NCBI GenBank assembly: GCA_009760885.1
Contig: CM019701.1
Location: forward strand, 15,706,282-15,770,281
DNA length: 64,000 bases
Direction: 5' to 3'
Source: Achatina immaculata
Lineage: Eukaryota; Mollusca; Gastropoda; Stylommatophora; Achatinidae
This document shows, piece after piece, positions 1 to 10,507 of the stretch. Both the position numbers and the translations under genes were made by a program. How positions within the stretch are numbered: position 1 is the stretch's first letter; the number at the start of each line of letters is the position of its first letter. The notes below the pieces were generated by a model. It saw only the letters and a program-made list of their open reading frames with translations. It ran no database searches and had not been told where the DNA came from.

Positions 1-708
1 ATGGCTGTCTTTCTCTGAAGTCATACCTTTCAAGATTTTAGGATTATGGCTATCTTTCCCTGAAGTCATAAGTGTCAAGATTTTAGGATGATGGATACCT
101 TTCCCTGATGTCTTAACTTTCAAGCAGTTAAGGGAACTGGCTATCCTTTTCCTGAAGTCATAATTTTCAAAAATTCTCGGGAGCTGGCTATCCTTCCCTG
201 AAGTCATGACTCTCAAACATTTTAGGGAGCTGGCTATCTTTCCCTGAAGTCATGACTCTCAAACATTTTAGGGAGCTGGCTATCCTTCCCTGAAGTCATG
301 ACTCTCAAACATTTTAGGGAGCTGGCTATCCTTCCCTGAAGTCACGACTCTCAAACATTTTAGGAAACTGGCTATCCTTCCCTGAAGTCACGACTCTCAA
401 ACATTTTAGGGAGCTGGCTATCCTTCCCTGAAGTCATGACTCTCAAACATTTTAGGGAGCTGGCTATCCTTCCCTGAAGTCACGACTCTCAAACATTTTA
501 GGGAGCTGGCTATCCTTCCCTGAAGTCACGACTCTCAAACATTTTAGGGAGCTGGCTATCCTTCCCTGAAGTCATGACTCTCAAACATTTTAGGGAGCTG
601 GCTATCTTTCCCTGAAGTCATGACTCTCAAACATTTTAGGGAGCTGGCTATCCTTCCCTGAAGTCATGACTCTCAAACATTTTAGGGAGCTGACTATCTT
701 TCCCATAT
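1..708. repeat. 46-bp minisatellite
   Basis: About fifteen tandem copies of a 46-bp unit containing CTGGCTATCCTTCCCTGAAG followed by TCATGACTCTCAAACATTTT and AGGGAG. The first three copies are diverged; from about position 170 the units are nearly identical. Variants alternate mainly at TCATGACT/TCACGACT and CTATCC/CTATCT. The array runs off the left edge, so its full size is unknown. Confidence 0.95.
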
Positions 709-835
709 GTGTGTGTATGCACATGTCTTTATGTGTATACATGTGGATGTATGTATGTATATGTACACGTGTGAATATGTTTGTATATATGTGTTAAATG
801 TGTGTATGTGTGAATGTATGCATCTGTATGTATTT
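709..835. repeat. TG/TATG-rich low-complexity tract
   Basis: An alternating purine-pyrimidine stretch of imperfect TGTGTATG and TGTATGTA units directly after the 46-bp array. It has no coding potential. Confidence 0.7.
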
Positions 836-1072
836 GCTTTATGAAAAGTATAGGTGTGTGTACTATCAGAGTCTAAATTAGTTTAATCTAAAGTGTGGGT
901 TGATTGTTGCATCTGTTATATTGCTGTTAGAAAAATTTCTTAGTTTAATGTTAGAATGTAATAAAGTTTATTTCATGTAGTTGCATAAATCAGAATATAG
1001 AGTTATAGAAAGAAAGGGTTTATTATATAGTTATTCATTTTTTGCATTTTCATGCATATTATGTTGAGTAAC
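836..1072. other. AT-rich spacer, nothing recognised
   Basis: Unique-looking AT-rich sequence between the TG-rich tract and a LINE tail. I see no motif or open frame worth reporting. Confidence 0.5.
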
Positions 1073-1190
1073 AAATGCTGAATATCTGGGACTGAATGAA
1101 AGCTGTATGATGAAGGGCAGAATGGAAGAGAGCCCTCTGTGCCCAATTCTTAATTCTTTGAAAATAAAGTCTGTTCGTTTTTTTTTTTCT
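1073..1190 (+). mobile_element. LINE F 3' terminal fragment
   Basis: This stretch matches the 3' untranslated ends of the CR1/L2-like LINE copies that lie on the minus strand near 42.77, 47.67 and 48.85 kb. Shared blocks are GAATGAAAG..TGTATGAT, AAGGGCAGAATG, TGCCCAATTCTT and AAATAAAG. Only about 115 bp of the tail remains, with no coding sequence. It shows that this LINE family extends beyond the 42-57 kb cluster. Confidence 0.75.
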
Positions 1191-1871
1191 AAAGTCATGA
1201 CTCTCAGTTCTGTGATCGTCAAGTTTGGTGATATTCAGAAAGAATGGAAGACCATAAAATAAGGAGAAATTCCTAGAAATTCTTCCCAGCGATGCTCTGA
1301 CACAGCTGAAAATGATGGAGGCTTAATAGAGACGTGTCATAGAAGTGACGTTATTGACTGTTGATTGTGACATAATGTTTGGATGTTTGATCATGCTGTT
1401 TTTTTTTTTTTTATGATGATTGTTTATCCAAAGATATTACTAAATTGTTTATTTATTTTGATGTTGAAATTTTGTATAGGTTGTTGTTAATGAATATTAA
1501 TTGATTTCACCTGCATTTGTTGTACTTGCCAGTTTGGAAAATCAAATGTAAATCACGTGTAGGTGTGATATATTAAACACTTTCAGTTTCATCTGTCAAC
1601 ACGTTCTGTCTCTTGCAGAGTCCATGAGTACTTTCGTCCACATGAAATAATTTAACAGTCCTGAAATGCTTGATTTATTTGGCACTCATCACATCATCAT
1701 CCATTACAATAAAACAAAACAAATAATAGAACCTCAGTAAGTATTTTCTTAATATTTTCAAACAGATGAAAAAATACAATATTTTGTAACTGAATCTTAA
1801 AAAAGAATTTCTGGTTCTATCAGAGAACATGACAGTGGAATCATGGAGAATCAGAACCAAGAGAGAAATCC
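1191..1871. other. AT-rich spacer, nothing recognised
   Basis: AT-rich sequence with poly-T runs near 1168 and 1400. No homology to the other elements in the window and no supported gene. Confidence 0.5.
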
Positions 1872-2212
1872 AAAGTTTATACAGAGAACTGTTAATCAGC
1901 TCCACCATGAAAGTTTGTACAGAGAACTGTTAATCAGCTCCACCATGAAAGTTTGTACAGAGAACTGTTAATCAGCTCCACCATGAAAGTTTGTACAGAG
2001 AACTGTTAATCAGCTCCACCATGAAAGTTTGTACAGAGAACTGTTAATCAGCTCCACCATGAAAGTTTGTACAGAGAACTGTTAATCAGCTCCACCATGA
2101 AAGTTTGTACAGAGAACTGTTAATCAGCTCCACCATGAAAGTTTGTACAGAGAACTGTTAATCAGCTCCACCATGAAAGTTTGTACAGAGAACTATTAAT
2201 CACCTCCTTCTG
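1872..2212. repeat. 38-bp minisatellite
   Basis: About nine head-to-tail copies of a 38-bp unit, CATGAAAGTTTGTACAGAGA followed by ACTGTTAATCAGCTCCAC. Internal copies are essentially identical; only the first and last diverge, which indicates recent homogenisation. Confidence 0.95.
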
Positions 2213-2498
2213 ACCAGACTGAGATATATACAAGAGATGGGAGGGGCAAAGCAAGGGGCAGACCAAGACATAGTACATGAATAGTTCTTCTTCTTCTTCA
2301 CCTTCCTCCATTTTCTTCCTCTTCCTTCTGGAACTGCGAGATGGTGTTCTTGTACAATATCCACAGTGAGGGTATCTAGGCACAGCGTCATGTGGGCGTG
2401 GCAGAGGGTTGTGGTGGCTGCGTTTTATCAGTCCATGGGAGGAGCTAACAATCAGGTACCGTGCAGCAGATCCCGCCCACCACGGAGACATTTGTGGT
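2213..2498. other. Spacer with a short TTC-rich tract
   Basis: Contains a TTCTTC-rich patch near 2285-2330 and a moderately GC-rich stretch leading into an inverted repeat. The open frames here are short and unsupported. Confidence 0.45.
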
Positions 2499-2563
2499 CC
2501 CTGCCCCGTTAGCCAGGCAAGACTTGTTGGGGGAGGGGGTACCAACGGAGAGGTGGGACAGGG
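2499..2563 (+). repeat. Left arm of inverted repeat around the 34-bp minisatellite
   Basis: The segment with CTGCCCCGTTAGCCAGGC and CCAACGGAGAGGTGGGACAG is the reverse complement of 3109-3170, apart from a small indel region in the middle. The two arms flank the 34-bp minisatellite, as expected for the ends of a decayed element or a local inversion. No transposase is visible. Confidence 0.75.
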
Positions 2564-2570
2564 TCATGGT

Positions 2571-2921
2571 CATCTGTGATTCGGCAACCGTGTTGCAAGC
2601 ATGTCATCTGTGATTCGGCAACCCTGACGCAAGCATGCCAGCTGTGATTCGGCAACCCTGACGCAAGCATGCCAGCTGTGATTCGGCAACCCTGACGCAA
2701 GCATGCCAGCTGTGATTCGGCAACCCTGACGCAAGCATGCCAGCTGTGATTCGGCAACCCTAACGCAAGCATGTCAGCTGTTATTCAACAATCCTAACGC
2801 AAGCATGACAGCTGTGATTCGGCAACCCTGACGCAAGCATGTCAGCTGTGATTCAACAATCCTGACGCAAGCATGCCAGCCGTGATTCGGCAACCCTGAC
2901 GCAACCATGTCAGCTATGGAC
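2571..2921. repeat. 34-bp minisatellite
   Basis: About ten copies of a 34-bp unit, GTGATTCGGCAACCCTGACG followed by CAAGCATGCCAGCT. Two copies near 2770-2860 carry CAACAATCC in place of GGCAACCC. The unit contains the palindrome GCATGC. The repetitive minus-strand open frame across it is an artefact of tandem repetition. Confidence 0.95.
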
Positions 2922-3108
2922 TGCTAAATCCAACATTGTCTTTGTATATGTAAAACTGAATATATAAATATACACAAAGGCACTGCAGTAAAGCTGTGAA
3001 ACAAAATGTTAAGACTACTACAAGTATTTACTGTAAAACAGAAGGTAGTGGGGGGAGTAAAGACGCTTGTCCAATGAGGCAATCAGCGACCCATATCTGA
3101 CCAAGACT
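2922..3108. other. Spacer between the 34-bp array and the right inverted arm
   Basis: Mostly AT-rich with short AC-rich patches. Nothing recognised. Confidence 0.45.
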
Positions 3109-3170
3109 CTGTCCCACCTCTCCGTTGGCACTCCCAGTAACAGGCCTAGCCTGGCTAACGGGGCAGGGAT
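3109..3170 (-). repeat. Right arm of inverted repeat around the 34-bp minisatellite
   Basis: Reverse-complement partner of 2499-2563. Shared blocks are CTGTCCCACCTCTCCGTTGG and GCCTGGCTAACGGGGCAG. Confidence 0.75.
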
Positions 3171-3693
3171 CGCCATAGTCCCCCATGGTGGTGGAGTCTG
3201 CTAAAGAAGCGTTGCACACCCCCCTGCTTTTTAGCTGTACTCTGGGACTGAAAAAAGTAGCCGCCATAACCCGCTCTCACGCCAATACTATGCTGTTCCT
3301 CAACATCTCTACAGCATCGGCTACAAAGAACAGCTCGCAGTTACAGGGAGTTCGTACAAGTACTATAAAAAAAGAAGTAGGAACAGCTTTATTAATTAAC
3401 GAGCACACATTTGTAACGCTTGGGTCTACACCGTGGTCATACAAAAACATACAGAACAAAGAAACAGGAAAAAGAAGAGAAAATATAAATTCTAATGAAT
3501 GATCTAACAGATAAGAATCTTTATTTTGAAAGGAGCAGTTAACTGTGACTTACATGAAGCTGTGTCTAAGATTGCACGTGTGTGAAATATTGTGAATGTT
3601 AACATGAAGACTTGTTGGGTGTAATACCGACCTCACTGGTTGGTAGTAAAGAGGGGATGGGGTAAGGGAAAGGAGAGAGAGAGGGGGTACCAC
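3171..3693. other. Non-repetitive spacer, no supported gene
   Basis: A plus-strand frame (3185-3502, 105 codons) and an overlapping minus-strand frame (3277-3459) exist, but neither shows a recognisable domain. Possibly unknown transposon interior, because it lies just outside the inverted arm at 3109-3170. Confidence 0.4.
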
Positions 3694-3785
3694 GATTCAA
3701 TGTTCCCTCTAAGCTGCGCGGCCGCGCACAGAAACAAAAATCATACCGCGCACAAAATTTTTGGAGCCGCGCAAAAAAGAAAAAT
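3694..3785. mobile_element. Possible terminus of a hAT-type DNA transposon
   Basis: The stretch beginning GATTCAATGTTCCCTCTAAG, followed by a cluster of GCGCG/CGCGCA motifs, resembles a terminal sequence I associate with hAT-like transposons. That resemblance is recalled, not tested. No opposite terminus or transposase was found, so the element is partial or ends in the nearby assembly gap. Confidence 0.3.
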
Positions 3786-4093
3786 GAAACTGCTACTTTT
3801 GTTTTCCAGTTTCCAGATGTTACTCCGTGCTATAATTGCGGCCAAGAAAAATACAAACATGGTACACGTTTTTCCTTTACTGTTTCTTCTTTGTTGAGAA
3901 ATGACTTTCGGATGGGATGTTTCAACTGATCTTTTATCGCGTAATTTCGGTAGTACTGTAGCAGAATCGTGATAGGGTAAATGGGCACACAGAGAGTATA
4001 GAGGGTAATTAAAATAAGCGAAAAGATAAATTTCCACTGCGTCGTGGAAAAGGAGAATGTTTATTGACCTGCTCAGGCATGCAAATTGATCTC
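3786..4093. other. Spacer up to the assembly gap
   Basis: AT-rich sequence with no supported gene. It ends at the run of Ns, so any feature crossing 4094 is cut. Confidence 0.5.
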
Positions 4094-4193
4094 NNNNNNN
4101 NNNNNNNNNNNNNNNNNNNNNNNNNNNNNNNNNNNNNNNNNNNNNNNNNNNNNNNNNNNNNNNNNNNNNNNNNNNNNNNNNNNNNNNNNNNNN
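4094..4193. other. Assembly gap of 100 N
   Basis: Exactly 100 unknown bases, the usual placeholder for a gap of unknown length. LINE coding sequence begins immediately to the right. Confidence 0.99.
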
Positions 4194-4698
4194 GAGTAGA
4201 TAACAAGTTAGTGGAGGAGGTCATTGAATTTGTATATCTTGGCAGTGGAGTAGTAGAAAATGAAGACAACGCAGGCACATCAAGAGCAGACTTACTAGAG
4301 CAAACTAGGATTTTGAAATACTGTTGACCAAAAACTGTAGAAATCAAGCTGAATTCTTTCCAGACTAAATGTTTACGAATAATTAGAAGAATATCATAAG
4401 AAATAACATCTCGTTGGCAGAAATGCAGGCGAAGCCAGTGACAGAAATTATCGAGGGAAGACGCTGGCGATGGTTGGGACATGTGCTCCGGATGACTGAC
4501 AACTTACTACCAAAAATAGCACTAAGATGGACACCACAGTGAAACAGAAGTAAGAGTAGACCAAAAGAGAAATTGAGAAGAACAACAGAGTGAATGTTGA
4601 GCAATAGAGGGCTCACCTCAACAAGAGTGGAGAGAAGGGCAAAGGACAGGCATTTGTGGAAACCCCTTCCTGAAGCCCCGTGTGCCTTGGACACATGA
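4194..4698 (+). pseudogene. LINE D fragment, C-terminal part of the polyprotein
   Basis: This is the decayed 3' part of a non-LTR retrotransposon ORF (RTE-like or a relative). Frames just after the gap encode EFVYLGSGV, the typical post-reverse-transcriptase block, and then RRWRWLGHVLRMTDN and ALRWTPQ, the C-terminal block found downstream of the thumb in many LINEs. The second part aligns with the minus-strand fragment at 32642-32941. In-frame stops occur after RWTPQ and inside the RTTE region, and the reading frame changes after about 4325. The reverse transcriptase core is absent, either missing or in the gap. It is not functional. Family identity is confident; clade is not. Confidence 0.75.
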
Positions 4699-4726
4699 AG
4701 TTCAGTGAGATTGTTATAGACACAAA

Positions 4727-4862
4727 TCATAATTCCTTCTAGCTATTGTCAAAACTCATAGGACATATTGGTATAATTCCTAGGAGATACTGTCATAATT
4801 CCTAGGAGATATTATCATAACTCCTGTTATTTATTGTCAAACTCCTCCTAGCTATTGTCATA
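4727..4862. repeat. 22-bp tandem repeat, about six units
   Basis: Degenerate units based on TCATAATTCCTAGGAGATAT and variants, with a 22-bp period (one unit 21 bp). CCTAGG makes part of each unit palindromic. Confidence 0.75.
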
Positions 4863-5076
4863 CACAGATAAATACAAAGTCGTATAAACTATGTCGTTAC
4901 AAAAGTGCCATGAGAAGCAAACACAGTTTTAGAGCATATGTCTGCAGCTTGGTTATGTTTTGTGTCTAGCAGACTTTTAAGACATGGCAGTAGATGGGTA
5001 GAAATAAACTTTCACATTCAACATCGTTAGTGTCTTTACATTCAGATTTCTCAAGTCTTGATTGAGATAACTGTTT
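4863..5076. other. Short spacer, nothing recognised
   Basis: AT-rich and non-repetitive by eye. Confidence 0.4.
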
Positions 5077-5775
5077 TCAAACAGCAGAGACACACACATG
5101 TTCTATGTTAGACAGACACACACGACAAAGACAGAAACATGTTCTATGTGTGATGGTCTCACACAACAGAGACACAAACATGTTCTATGTTTGATGGACT
5201 GACACAACGGAAACACAAACACGTTCAATGTCTCAAGAACTCACACAACAGAGACACAAACATATTCTATGTTTGACAGACACATAAAACAAAGACACAA
5301 ATATGTCATTTTTCTACATACTCACATACTAGAGACACAAACATGATTTATGTTATAACCATCGCCTGCCATGTTCTATTTTAGTCACAAATAGAGGAAA
5401 TACAAATGTTCTATATTAGACAGACTTACAGACATAAACATGTTCTATGCTAGACAGACTTACATACGAGGGACACACACATGTTCTATTGTAGACAGAC
5501 TCACACACCAGAGACACAAACATGTTTTATGTATAACAAACTCAGACACTAGAGACAGAGACATGTTCTATGTTGGACAGACTCACACACTAAAGACACA
5601 CACATCTTCTATGTTGGACAGACTCACACACTAAAGACATGCACATGTTCTATGTTAGATAGACTTACAGAGACATAAACTTGTTCTTTTCTTTGTTAGA
5701 CAGACTCACAGAGACATAAACTTGTTCTTTTCTTTGTTAGACAGACTCACAGAGACATAAACTTATTCTTTTCTT
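5077..5775. repeat. Degenerate minisatellite of about 50 bp
   Basis: Repeated ACAAACATGTTCTATGTTAG followed by ACAGACTCACACACNAGAGA. Copies are strongly diverged on the left and more uniform on the right, where AGACATAAACTTGTTCTTTT units are nearly identical. The plus-strand frame at 5440-5634 is a by-product of this periodicity. Confidence 0.85.
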
Positions 5776-6159
5776 TGTGTGTGTGATTATACCATGCTTT
5801 TGTGGAGATAAGACAAGGATGTTTCATTTTCATTCTAAATAGCAAACATTTTTAAAAATTAATTTTATTTCTTTATCAACAAGCTAAAACTGGTTACCAG
5901 AGACAAGAATTGCTTTTGCTTATTTTCCACTTTTTCTGCTCTATACATTTTTATTTCTCAGCAATTTCTATGGATACTTTTTTATGAAGTTAAACTGCAT
6001 GAAGAACATATTTGGTATATATTATATTTGTATATTTGCGTTTGTCGCATCGATTGATACATATCCTGTTGAGTGGAAATTATGATGGTTGATTTAATTA
6101 TGAATGCTCTTGAATATCATTTTCGTTCTTCTCTACTTCACTTTTACTACTGTACTTGG
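5776..6159. other. AT-rich spacer, nothing recognised
   Basis: No repeat or gene recognised in this stretch. Confidence 0.45.
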
Positions 6160-6455
6160 ATCAGTTAGTCAGAACTTTGCATCCCTAACAGCTCTCTTGT
6201 AGGCCTCTCGGTTGTAAGCAAGATGCCCTCCTGCTGATGCATCCATATGCAGATTTTTAACGGTGTCTTGCAGCCATCTTCGCCTTGGTATTCCTCTTTC
6301 TTATTCCCTTTATGTATCATTCCAAGAAGGTCTTCTCTAAATTATCATGATGTTTAATGTGTCCAGAATATTTAAGTTTTCTCTGTCGAATCCTCTTTAC
6401 CAGCCAGCTATCTTCAATATTATGTTCTTGTCCTGTGGATATGCTTGTACTTGGG
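6160..6455 (-). pseudogene. LINE A 3' fragment
   Basis: On the minus strand this matches the last coding block of LINE A: a degenerate form of GHIKRHDNLEK, then KRGRP-like residues, RRWLQD, and the AAGHLAHNREAY region. Frame disruptions are frequent and the copy is older than those at 14 kb or 32 kb. The (GAAT)n tail seen in other copies is not preserved at the left edge. A short TA microsatellite lies at 6463-6481. Confidence 0.75.
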
Positions 6456-6834
6456 TACACATTATATATATATATATATAATGAATTAATTTCTGTACCA
6501 CTCCATGGTACTTCTGTTCTGACTTTGTGGGCTATTCGCGTGTAACTCGTTTTACTGATACTCAGCTGTCAGCCCAGGAATCCACTCAACAATAACGCTG
6601 AACCAATCATTTAAGTGCGCCCAACACCGATAACATAAACATTTAATTAACGACACATGATGATGATGCTGGCCGATGAATTTACATTAGTGAAATATAT
6701 CCTGGGGTACCTCAAACTATCAGCAAAACAAGAACAAGAAATCCAGACAGCCCGCATACCAGCATAAGACGCTGTTCCCACACATGAAAAACTCCTTATA
6801 ACAAACATTCTAACCAGCGCTGACATTCACTAGT
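6456..6834. other. Spacer with (TA)n
   Basis: Contains the (TA)n run at 6463-6481 and otherwise unremarkable sequence. Confidence 0.45.
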
Positions 6835-7525
6835 TCTACAGTTAGTTACTTACTAAAACAATAAGTGCTAACACGATAAACTTAACTCTAAACTAACTAA
6901 AACAATACATGCTAACAAGACAAAACATAACTATACTAACTAAAACATTACGTGCTAACACGATAAACTTAATTCTAAAATAACTAAAACAATATATCCT
7001 AAAACCACAAAATGTAAAACTTAACTCTAAACTAACTAAAACAATATTGGCTAACACGGCAATATTTAACTCTAAACTAACTAAATTATACGTCCTAACA
7101 TGACAAAACCTAACTCTAAACTAACTAAACATTAAGTCCTAACATGACAAAACCTAACTCTAAACTAACTAAACATTAAGTCCTAACATGACAAAACCTA
7201 ACTCTAAACTAACTAAACATTAAGTCCTAACATGACAAAACCTAACTCTAAACTAACTAAACATTAAGTCCTAACATGACAAAACCTAACTCTAAACTAA
7301 CTAAACATTAAGTCCTAACATGACAAAACCTAACTCTAAACTAACTAAACATTAAGTCCTAACATGACAAAACCTAACTCTAAACTAACTAAACATTAAG
7401 TCCTAACATGACAAAACTTAACTCTAAACTAACTAAACATTAAGTCCTAACATGACAAAACCTAACTCTAAACTAACTAAACATTAAGTCCTAACATGAC
7501 AAAACCTAACTCTAAACTGAGTAAA
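6835..7525. repeat. 44-bp minisatellite
   Basis: Degenerate AACTAA-rich units on the left pass into about nine near-identical 44-bp units, ACATTAAGTCCTAACATGAC followed by AAAACCTAACTCTAAACTAA and CTAA. The CTAAAC/CCTAAC words look telomere-like but do not form a recognised telomere repeat. Confidence 0.93.
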
Positions 7526-8660
7526 AATTTAATCCCCTGTCTAACATTCCCACAGACTGGAGCTTCTAGAAAAACATGAGCTGCCCGCGTGGTCCATGCA
7601 GAAAATTCTACGTTGTATAATCAGTAGAACTAAAGGGGAGATAAAAATAATTTCATTTCATCCAGAAGATTTACATGAGTCGCATCCCTTTAACCATGAG
7701 CCTTACATGCACGCATCTGCCACATGCAACACATTACATTTTACTTAAGTTAGAAATACTTTCCAGCTTGTGACTGAACTCGCAGTTCGTTTATTTGAAT
7801 GTTTAAGAAGAACTGCTGGAGCATGTGTCGGAAAAAGAACTGCGGTCCATAAAGGGTCTTCCCATCGTGATTATGACTTCCCATGAACAAATAATAGTTT
7901 CTCGGACAACTGGTTTACTTTTATACAGCGGTACATGATAGTGTCAGCACAGTTAGTGCTGTAAGTACCTCTTCTGCTAGCACTGTTTTCACTGTTACTG
8001 TTATCATCACCTGTGTTGTTTATATTTACATTCTTTTTTTTCTCTCTCTTTATTTCTCACTGCCAGCCTGCCAGCTATGATTGATTTACTAAACCAACAA
8101 CAAAAGTAAGGAAAGACCAGGGAGCCGGCAACATGACCTGACACCATCTCTACTGAATTTCCCCCAATTAATGTCCTAAAATAAAAAGAAATGATTAAAA
8201 AAAAAACTGCATCTCAGACAAATTGCCTTGTGCTGATTATTGATAGTAATGATAGAAATGATGATATAACTGTGAGAGGAGATGTCAGGACGGACTGGAT
8301 GGAAATCAGTTCCTGTTTTAATATTGTTTTATCCTTTATTTTGTTTTAATGCTAAACTTCTATAACATTAACCGCAAATTCTTATCATCATTGCTATTTA
8401 TTCCTTGTGATAATACTTAAAAAAACAGCTGGATACAAGATATCTGGAAGATGTCCACACTTCTGTATGTTCCTCAATAATAATTAAACAGTACATAGTT
8501 CGTTTATAGAATGACAAGATCCAGGATGTAGACGCATACAGGGATACATGTACCCACTGAAGAAAGATTTGAACGTTGAACTGTATGAAGGCAGTATCTA
8601 TTTATGTTGACCACATGACGATGATAGTTACAGAAGATGATGTGCCTGCTGTACCTATAA
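7526..8660. other. Longest plain spacer in the left part
   Basis: About 1.1 kb of AT-rich sequence with no supported open frame, no tandem repeat and no match to the LINE or PLE families. Short poly-T, poly-A and CT runs occur near 8030-8060 and 8190. Confidence 0.5.
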
Positions 8661-8779
8661 CATGTAATTCAGTGTAAGCATACACCAATAAAATAATTGA
8701 TCTTAGAGTAGTAGCTCAAATTTAACCATAAACCTACAAAATATTTGATCTTAGACAGAGTTGTAGCTCAAGTGTAGAT
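8661..8779. repeat. Satellite S (about 52 bp), first copies
   Basis: Two to three monomers of the large satellite: AGTGTAAGCATACACC, AATAAAATAATTGATCTTAG, then GTTGTAGCTCAAGTGTA. Monomers stop in the middle at AGCTCAAGTGTA, where PLE copy 1 begins. The array resumes at about 11490, so the PLE sits inside the satellite. Confidence 0.85.
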
Positions 8780-9565
8780 AAAAGGGATATCGACTGCAGT
8801 AAAACTGGTTTAAATAATAAAGGTAGATAGAGGTGTATGGTGTAGTTTTACAAAGTGGCAGAGGGAGTGAGTAAAGTGAGAAAAAACTAATAGAACGTAT
8901 GAGAATGTATAAATGAAAAACATACAACATTCGATATTTCGGGTTGAGCTTTTACGAGGATTACATGCACAAACAAGACAAAAAATAAATAACTAAATGA
9001 AGAACTTATCTTAATATGGCCTCCTTCAGAAGTAGGAAACAGAGAAATGCATGTCCACTAGAAGATGCATAGAGACCACGCGGGCCACACAAAGGATAAG
9101 CCGATGGAGCCAATCGTAAAGAAGAGGTGGAGAGAGAAGAAGAAAACATGTGGTTGAAGGGGGGAGGGCAATAGTTACATGATAGCCTCTGGAGCAGGTG
9201 TCAGGGGAAAAGGGGAAGCGGAGAGATAATGAATAAAGAACATAAACACCTGCAGGAAGAAAATGTGAAACTGGTGAATAGGACAAGATCCTATAAACAC
9301 CAATATGTTGCCAGAGAAGAAAAGAGGGTGGCGATATGGAAAGAAAGTAGAGTAAAAAAGAAAGGGAGGGGGGAATAAAGAAGTTACAGAAAGCTGAAGA
9401 CATTGTTAATTCCAGCTGGGTGGAGACAGCTGGGTGGAGACAGCCGGGTGGAGACAGCCAGTCTGGAAAATAAGCCGCTGTTCTAGGACCCTCCGAGATC
9501 GTACATCAGCAGAACAAGAGCCGACCGCACTAACAGAAATGTCCTGTTTTCCTCTGTGGTTGCTG

Positions 9566-10507
9566 TAACAGTATTACTATTTATAACTTTAAAGGCACCC
9601 ACTGAAATGGTATGACTATTTATCATTTATAGCAGCCACTATAATAGTATTGGCGCCAACTAAAGTAGTGTTGCGCCGTTCTAAAACAGTTTCTTCTTAT
9701 GCACCAACTAAAATGGTTTTCTACTGGTTTGATCATTGTCTACTTGTGGAGTACAGTTTCAACTTATAAATTTCTTCTTGTTGTTGGTGTTCTAAAACCC
9801 ACCTAATTTTCTGAATTATACACTGAGAAAATACAACAAGACACCCAGGCTTCCAACTCCACAGAATAATACAGATACAACAACTTAAACATAACTTGGC
9901 AGTCTTCCAACCAAAACAAACTGGTCAACAATGAGAATTCCAACAAAGCCAATTGGTGTAGTTTATCATCAGACAACACACATTTATTAATGGACCAAAA
10001 TTAGGGGTGAAATCATGATGATGGGAATGTAGCCATCAGGCTGAACAGAAATTCACAGGAACAAATGCCCGTTGTGAGAGAACTCTACGCCATATGCGCA
10101 AAAACCTTACAATGTCCTATACACATAAAATCATACTCACAACATTCCACCTAAAACCTCAGCCATCAAGAAACCTAATTCCTCCAACTAACTACCAACA
10201 AATTGCCACTGCTAGAAACTCTTCCTAAACGAGATTCCATCTACATCAAAAATACTAATGTTCTTCCTACAACACAAACAAGTAAGGCTCCTGCTACAAC
10301 AAAACAAGTAAGGCTCTCTCCTTAAGACTAATCGTGAGTGGTATTTATACCATCCCTACCCACTCAGTTTTCTCCATGCTGCACGCTTTTCCCAAGACCC
10401 CCGCTCAATGGTCTCAACCAACCTACCTTTCAAACAAGGGTACTCACTCTATTAATTATTTCCTAAATACCAATCCTGGTTATAACCCCTAGCCTATACT
10501 GCTATAT
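9566..10507. mobile_element. 942-bp unknown insertion inside PLE copy 1
   Basis: The PLE sequence GTGGTTGCT / AAGGCAAAAATGTT is continuous in the copy at 25.8 kb but split here by 942 bp. The left part holds four degenerate copies of GCNCCAACTAAAATGGTTT. The ends contain GTAACAGTATTA and, inverted, ATAGCAGTATAG. There is no coding capacity. Best reading: a non-autonomous DNA transposon with subterminal repeats; class unknown. Confidence 0.55.

Noticed and set aside
2509..2772. 87-codon frame with repeated RVAESQLACLRQGC
   Set aside because: A by-product of the 34-bp minisatellite.
4009..4482. Frames crossing the assembly gap
   Set aside because: They run through 100 N and cannot be interpreted.
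6835..7525. Telomeric repeat array
   Set aside because: CTAAAC/CCTAAC words occur, but the period is 44 bp and no simple hexamer array is present.
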